Source: Devosia sp. Root413D1 (GTDB lineage: Bacteria > Pseudomonadota > Alphaproteobacteria > Rhizobiales > Devosiaceae). From it: DNA of 64,000 nucleotides. The translations under genes were made by a program, and so were the position numbers. Positions 61,552 to 64,000 of this stretch are shown here, one piece after another (the first letter of the stretch is position 1; every line of letters begins with the position of its first letter). The DNA lies in contig NZ_LMEA01000011.1 in NCBI RefSeq assembly GCF_001425235.1, forward strand, positions 865,523 to 929,522. The letters are read 5' to 3'. The notes below the pieces were generated by a model. The model was not told the DNA's origin, ran no database searches, and worked only from the letters and a program-made list of their open reading frames with translations.

Positions 61552-62232
61552 TCACAAGACGCCGAATTCTTCGTAGACTTCAGCGAGGCTGCGCCCGGCC
61601 AGCAATGCGGCTTTGGTCTTGTTCTCGCCCTTGAGCCGCTCCGTCGCCGCGGCGACCACCTGGGCCTCGATGGCCTGGGGCACTACGACGACGCCATCGC
61701 CATCGCCGAACACGATATCGCCGGGCGAGATGCTGACGCCGCCGCACTGCACCGTGACATCGGTATCGATGACGCGTGCCCGGCCCTTGCTGTCGAGCGG
61801 CCCGATGCCGCCGTGGAACACCGGAAAGCTTAAGGCCCGGATCTCGGCGATATCGCGCACCAGCCCATCCATCAGCGCGCCCGCCGCGCCGCGCACCTTG
61901 GCTGCGGTGCTGAGCAGGCCCCCCCACGGCGCGATCCGGCCCGACGTGCCGCAGGCGCAGACCACCACGTCGTCAGCCGCCAAGCTGTCAATCAGCTTGA
62001 TCTCGCCGGCATGCGGGTTCTCGTCCGGTCCGGGCTGCTGATAGATATCGGCATAGATCATGGTGCGCGCCCGCCCGACCATCTTGAGGGCGTCATCGAG
62101 CGGCCGGATGCGTGATTGGAGCGCCTGGTTGCGATAGCCCAGTTCGTCGAGCACGTCGGAAAGCAGGGCGGAGAAAAAACTCTCGCGCATCAATTGCACC
62201 ACCGGGTCGGAGCTTTGGCGGTCAGCGTTCAT
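61552..62232 (-). CDS. RraA-like aldolase
   Basis: 226 aa RraA/MenG-like protein. The active-site block G-L-L-S-T-A-A-K-V-R-G-A-A-G-A-L-M-D-G and V-R-D-I-A-E-I matches metal-dependent class II pyruvate aldolases of the 4-hydroxy-4-methyl-2-oxoglutarate type rather than the RNase E inhibitor alone; P-G-D-I-V-F-G-D-G-D-G-V-V-V-V-P is also diagnostic. It lies seven bases upstream of the amidohydrolase gene and could cleave the 2-keto-3-deoxy acid of this pathway to pyruvate and an aldehyde. Confidence 0.88.
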   Translation of the reverse strand: MNADRQSSDPVVQLMRESFFSALLSDVLDELGYRNQALQSRIRPLDDALKMVGRARTMIYADIYQQPGPDENPHAGEIKLIDSLAADDVVVCACGTSGRIAPWGGLLSTAAKVRGAAGALMDGLVRDIAEIRALSFPVFHGGIGPLDSKGRARVIDTDVTVQCGGVSISPGDIVFGDGDGVVVVPQAIEAQVVAAATERLKGENKTKAALLAGRSLAEVYEEFGVL

Positions 62233-62276
62233 TTTGGTCAGTTCCGTTGGTAGGAGGTTGGTCGGTAGCGGCCCGG

Positions 62277-63041
62277 TCAGACCCAGCCGGCATCGACGAT
62301 GAAGTTCTGCCCGGCACAGGAGCGGCTCTCGTCGGCGGCGAGGAACAGCACCATGTTGGCGATGTCGGCGGGCTGGATGCGCCGGTTGCTGAGCGACTGG
62401 CGGGTCGAAATCTGCTGCTCGGCGGCATCGTCGATATAGGTGGCGAGCTGCCTCGGGGTCATCACCCAGCCGGGGATGACACAGTTGACCCGGATGTTCT
62501 CGGGCCCCAGTTCACGCGCCATCGAGCGGGTCATGCCTGTGATCGCCGCCTTGGCGGTGGCATAGGCGATGGTCTTGGGGGCGCCGAACAGCCACACGGT
62601 CGAGCCGATATTGATGATCGAGCCGCCCCCCGCCCCGGCCATGGCCGGGCGCACCGCCTGCGCGGCAAAGAAGTGATGCCGGAGGTTACGCGCCATGCGC
62701 TCGTCCCAATAGTCGGGCTCGACCTCGGCGATGGTGTGCGGATCATCGCTCGCGGCATTGTTGACCAGTGTGTTGATCGGGCCGAAGCGTGCGATCACCG
62801 CTGATATCGCGACCCGCAGCGCGGCGATGTCGCGGATATCGCAGTGCTGGTAGAACGGCGCGTGCCCCTCGGCCGCAAGCGCCGCGACCAGCGCCTCGGC
62901 GCTCGTATCGTCGATATCGACGAACGCCGCCTGCGCCCCCTGGCGGGTGAACTGCGCCACCATCTCGGCGCCGATGCCGCTGGCCCCGCCGCTGACGAAA
63001 ACGACTTGGCCCCTGAGGCTCGGATAGCTTGCCCCGGTCAT
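62277..63041 (-). CDS. SDR aldose dehydrogenase, XylB-like
   Basis: 254 aa Rossmann enzyme. Cofactor motif V-S-G-G-A-S-G-I-G, D42 after strand 2 (V-D-I-D) favouring NAD, N-N-A-A, catalytic S147, Y160 and K164. The sequence Y-W-D-E-R-M-A-R-N-L-R-H, preceded by Y-P-S-L-R-G and ending A-G-Q-N-F-I-V-D-A-G-W, is close to Caulobacter D-xylose dehydrogenase XylB. It should oxidise an aldose to its lactone, the first step of the pathway encoded downstream. Confidence 0.9.
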   Translation of the reverse strand: MTGASYPSLRGQVVFVSGGASGIGAEMVAQFTRQGAQAAFVDIDDTSAEALVAALAAEGHAPFYQHCDIRDIAALRVAISAVIARFGPINTLVNNAASDDPHTIAEVEPDYWDERMARNLRHHFFAAQAVRPAMAGAGGGSIINIGSTVWLFGAPKTIAYATAKAAITGMTRSMARELGPENIRVNCVIPGWVMTPRQLATYIDDAAEQQISTRQSLSNRRIQPADIANMVLFLAADESRSCAGQNFIVDAGWV

Positions 63042-63084
63042 TGCCGGTCCTCCCCGCTGCTGTTCTGCGTATTGCTGTCGTCGA

Positions 63085-63936
63085 TCAAGATTTCACCGAC
63101 CCGGCCGTCAGGCCCATCAGGAAGTAGCGCTGGAAGATGGCGAAGACGACGAGCGTCGGCACCATGCTGATCACCGTCTGCGCCGTCATCGCCCCGAGGT
63201 TCTGCGTGTGCTGCAGGCTCTGCGTCGCGATGCCGACAATCAGGGTGCGCTTGTCCTCGCTCTGGGCGATCAGCAGCGGCCAGAGGAAACTGTTCCAGGT
63301 GTTGACGAAGGTGAACACCGCCAGAACGATCGCCGGCTGCCGCGCCAGCGGCACGATGATCTTCAGAAGGATCTGCAGCGGGTTGGCGCCATCGATCTTG
63401 GCCGCCTCGAGCAGCGCGTCGGGGATTTCGGAGATGAACTGCCGCATCAGGTAGACCCCGACCGGCGCCGACAGCAGCGGGATGATGAGGCCGGCATAGC
63501 TGTTGACCAGCCCCAGCCGCGCCACCAGCACGTAATTGGGCAACAGCGTCACCGCGAACGGCACCATGACGGTCGCCAGCATCGCCGAAAGCAACCAGGC
63601 GCTGCCCTTGAACTTCAGCTTGGCGAAGGCATAGCCGGCGAGCATATCGACGATGACGGTGAGGATGGTCACTGCCGTGGTGACGATGATCGAGTTGAGC
63701 AGCCACTGGATCGACACCTTGTCGGCAAACACCCCCAGATAGTTGGCGAGGGTGAACGGCGCCGTGCTGCTCGCCAGCGAGTCGAAGCTGGTGATCGGCT
63801 TGAACGAGGCGACGACGACGAACAGCACCGGGCAGATTGACGCGAGGACCACGAGGATCAGCAGCGTGTGGGTGCGCAGCGCCGCCCAGACCTGGCGGCT
63901 GCTGAGGCGGACCCGTGGGCGCGAGTGCGGTGCCAT
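63085..63936 (-). CDS. Carbohydrate ABC transporter permease (MalG type)
   Basis: 283 aa, six membrane helices. The N-terminal V-V-A-S-F-K-P-I loop and the EAA motif E-A-A-K-I-D-G-A-N-P-L-Q-I-L-L-K-I-I-V-P-L identify a CUT1 sugar permease. It overlaps the preceding permease gene by one base (TGATG). Brings in the sugar metabolised by the downstream genes. Confidence 0.93.
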   Translation of the reverse strand: MAPHSRPRVRLSSRQVWAALRTHTLLILVVLASICPVLFVVVASFKPITSFDSLASSTAPFTLANYLGVFADKVSIQWLLNSIIVTTAVTILTVIVDMLAGYAFAKLKFKGSAWLLSAMLATVMVPFAVTLLPNYVLVARLGLVNSYAGLIIPLLSAPVGVYLMRQFISEIPDALLEAAKIDGANPLQILLKIIVPLARQPAIVLAVFTFVNTWNSFLWPLLIAQSEDKRTLIVGIATQSLQHTQNLGAMTAQTVISMVPTLVVFAIFQRYFLMGLTAGSVKS

Positions 63937-64000
63937 CAGCGCGCCTCCCGGCTGCGGGTGAACAGCACGATCGCGCCGGCGAGAAGGATCGAGAATACCA
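63936..64000 (-). CDS. Sugar ABC transporter permease (C-terminus only)
   Basis: The last 20 or so codons: V-F-S-I-L-L-A-G-A-I-V-L-F-T-R-S-R-E-A-R and a stop that overlaps the next ATG. This is the final helix and basic tail of a MalF-type permease; the rest is off the right edge. Confidence 0.75.
   Translation of the reverse strand, partial: VFSILLAGAIVLFTRSREAR

Overview
The window is GC-rich alphaproteobacterial chromosome, most likely order Hyphomicrobiales (Rhizobiales). A Devosia-like genus is my best guess, from gene content and style: an IalB-family protein, a PQQ alcohol-dehydrogenase cassette with its own ABC transporter, B12 riboswitches over metE and nrdAB, and small GAAA-loop hairpin repeats. 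No rRNA, tRNA, CRISPR array or intact mobile element was found.

Layout. 1-800: a PadR / DUF1048 / ABC-ATPase operon running off the left edge. 1.2-9.3 kb: a B12-economy region. metE lies behind a full-length cobalamin riboswitch. Divergently, nrdA-nrdB sit behind two tandem compact cobalamin aptamers, each with a similar promoter-like block and separated by a 38-codon membrane micro-ORF. NrdB has Phe at the radical-Tyr position and Glu as first metal ligand, the class Ic (Mn/Fe) signature. 9.4-15 kb: a GT90 glycosyltransferase, an autotransporter and small proteins including a single-domain response regulator. 15.8-20.8 kb: an overlapping manA / GT4 / GH130 / small-protein operon. 21-27 kb: a DMT transporter with a His-rich tail, an ArsR / SRPBCC / DHFR-like operon, a hydrolase and an MFS carrier. 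27-36 kb: a 949-aa winged-helix/NTPase regulator, an AraC / hydrolase / MFS unit, a methyltransferase, a P-loop kinase and another MFS carrier. 36.6 kb: purC.

37.7-44.1 kb: a PQQ cassette of ABC ATPase, permease, binding protein, cytochrome c, PQQ dehydrogenase and a MoxJ-like binding protein. 44-49.5 kb: an apparently dead M50-type membrane protein, two convergent LuxR paralogs and a secreted peptidoglycan-binding/alginate-lyase fusion. 49.5-57.3 kb is eroded ground: transposase and ABC-permease scraps around a SelA-like PLP enzyme, a 1337-aa Gly-rich autotransporter, an IalB protein, and two gene tails facing each other across a rearrangement scar.

57.3-64 kb (minus strand): a sugar-catabolism locus of LacI regulator, aspartoacylase-like hydrolase, enolase-superfamily dehydratase, amidohydrolase (lactonase-like), RraA-like aldolase, XylB-like SDR dehydrogenase and two sugar ABC permeases. 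Together these match a non-phosphorylative aldose pathway: dehydrogenase, lactonase, dehydratase, aldolase.
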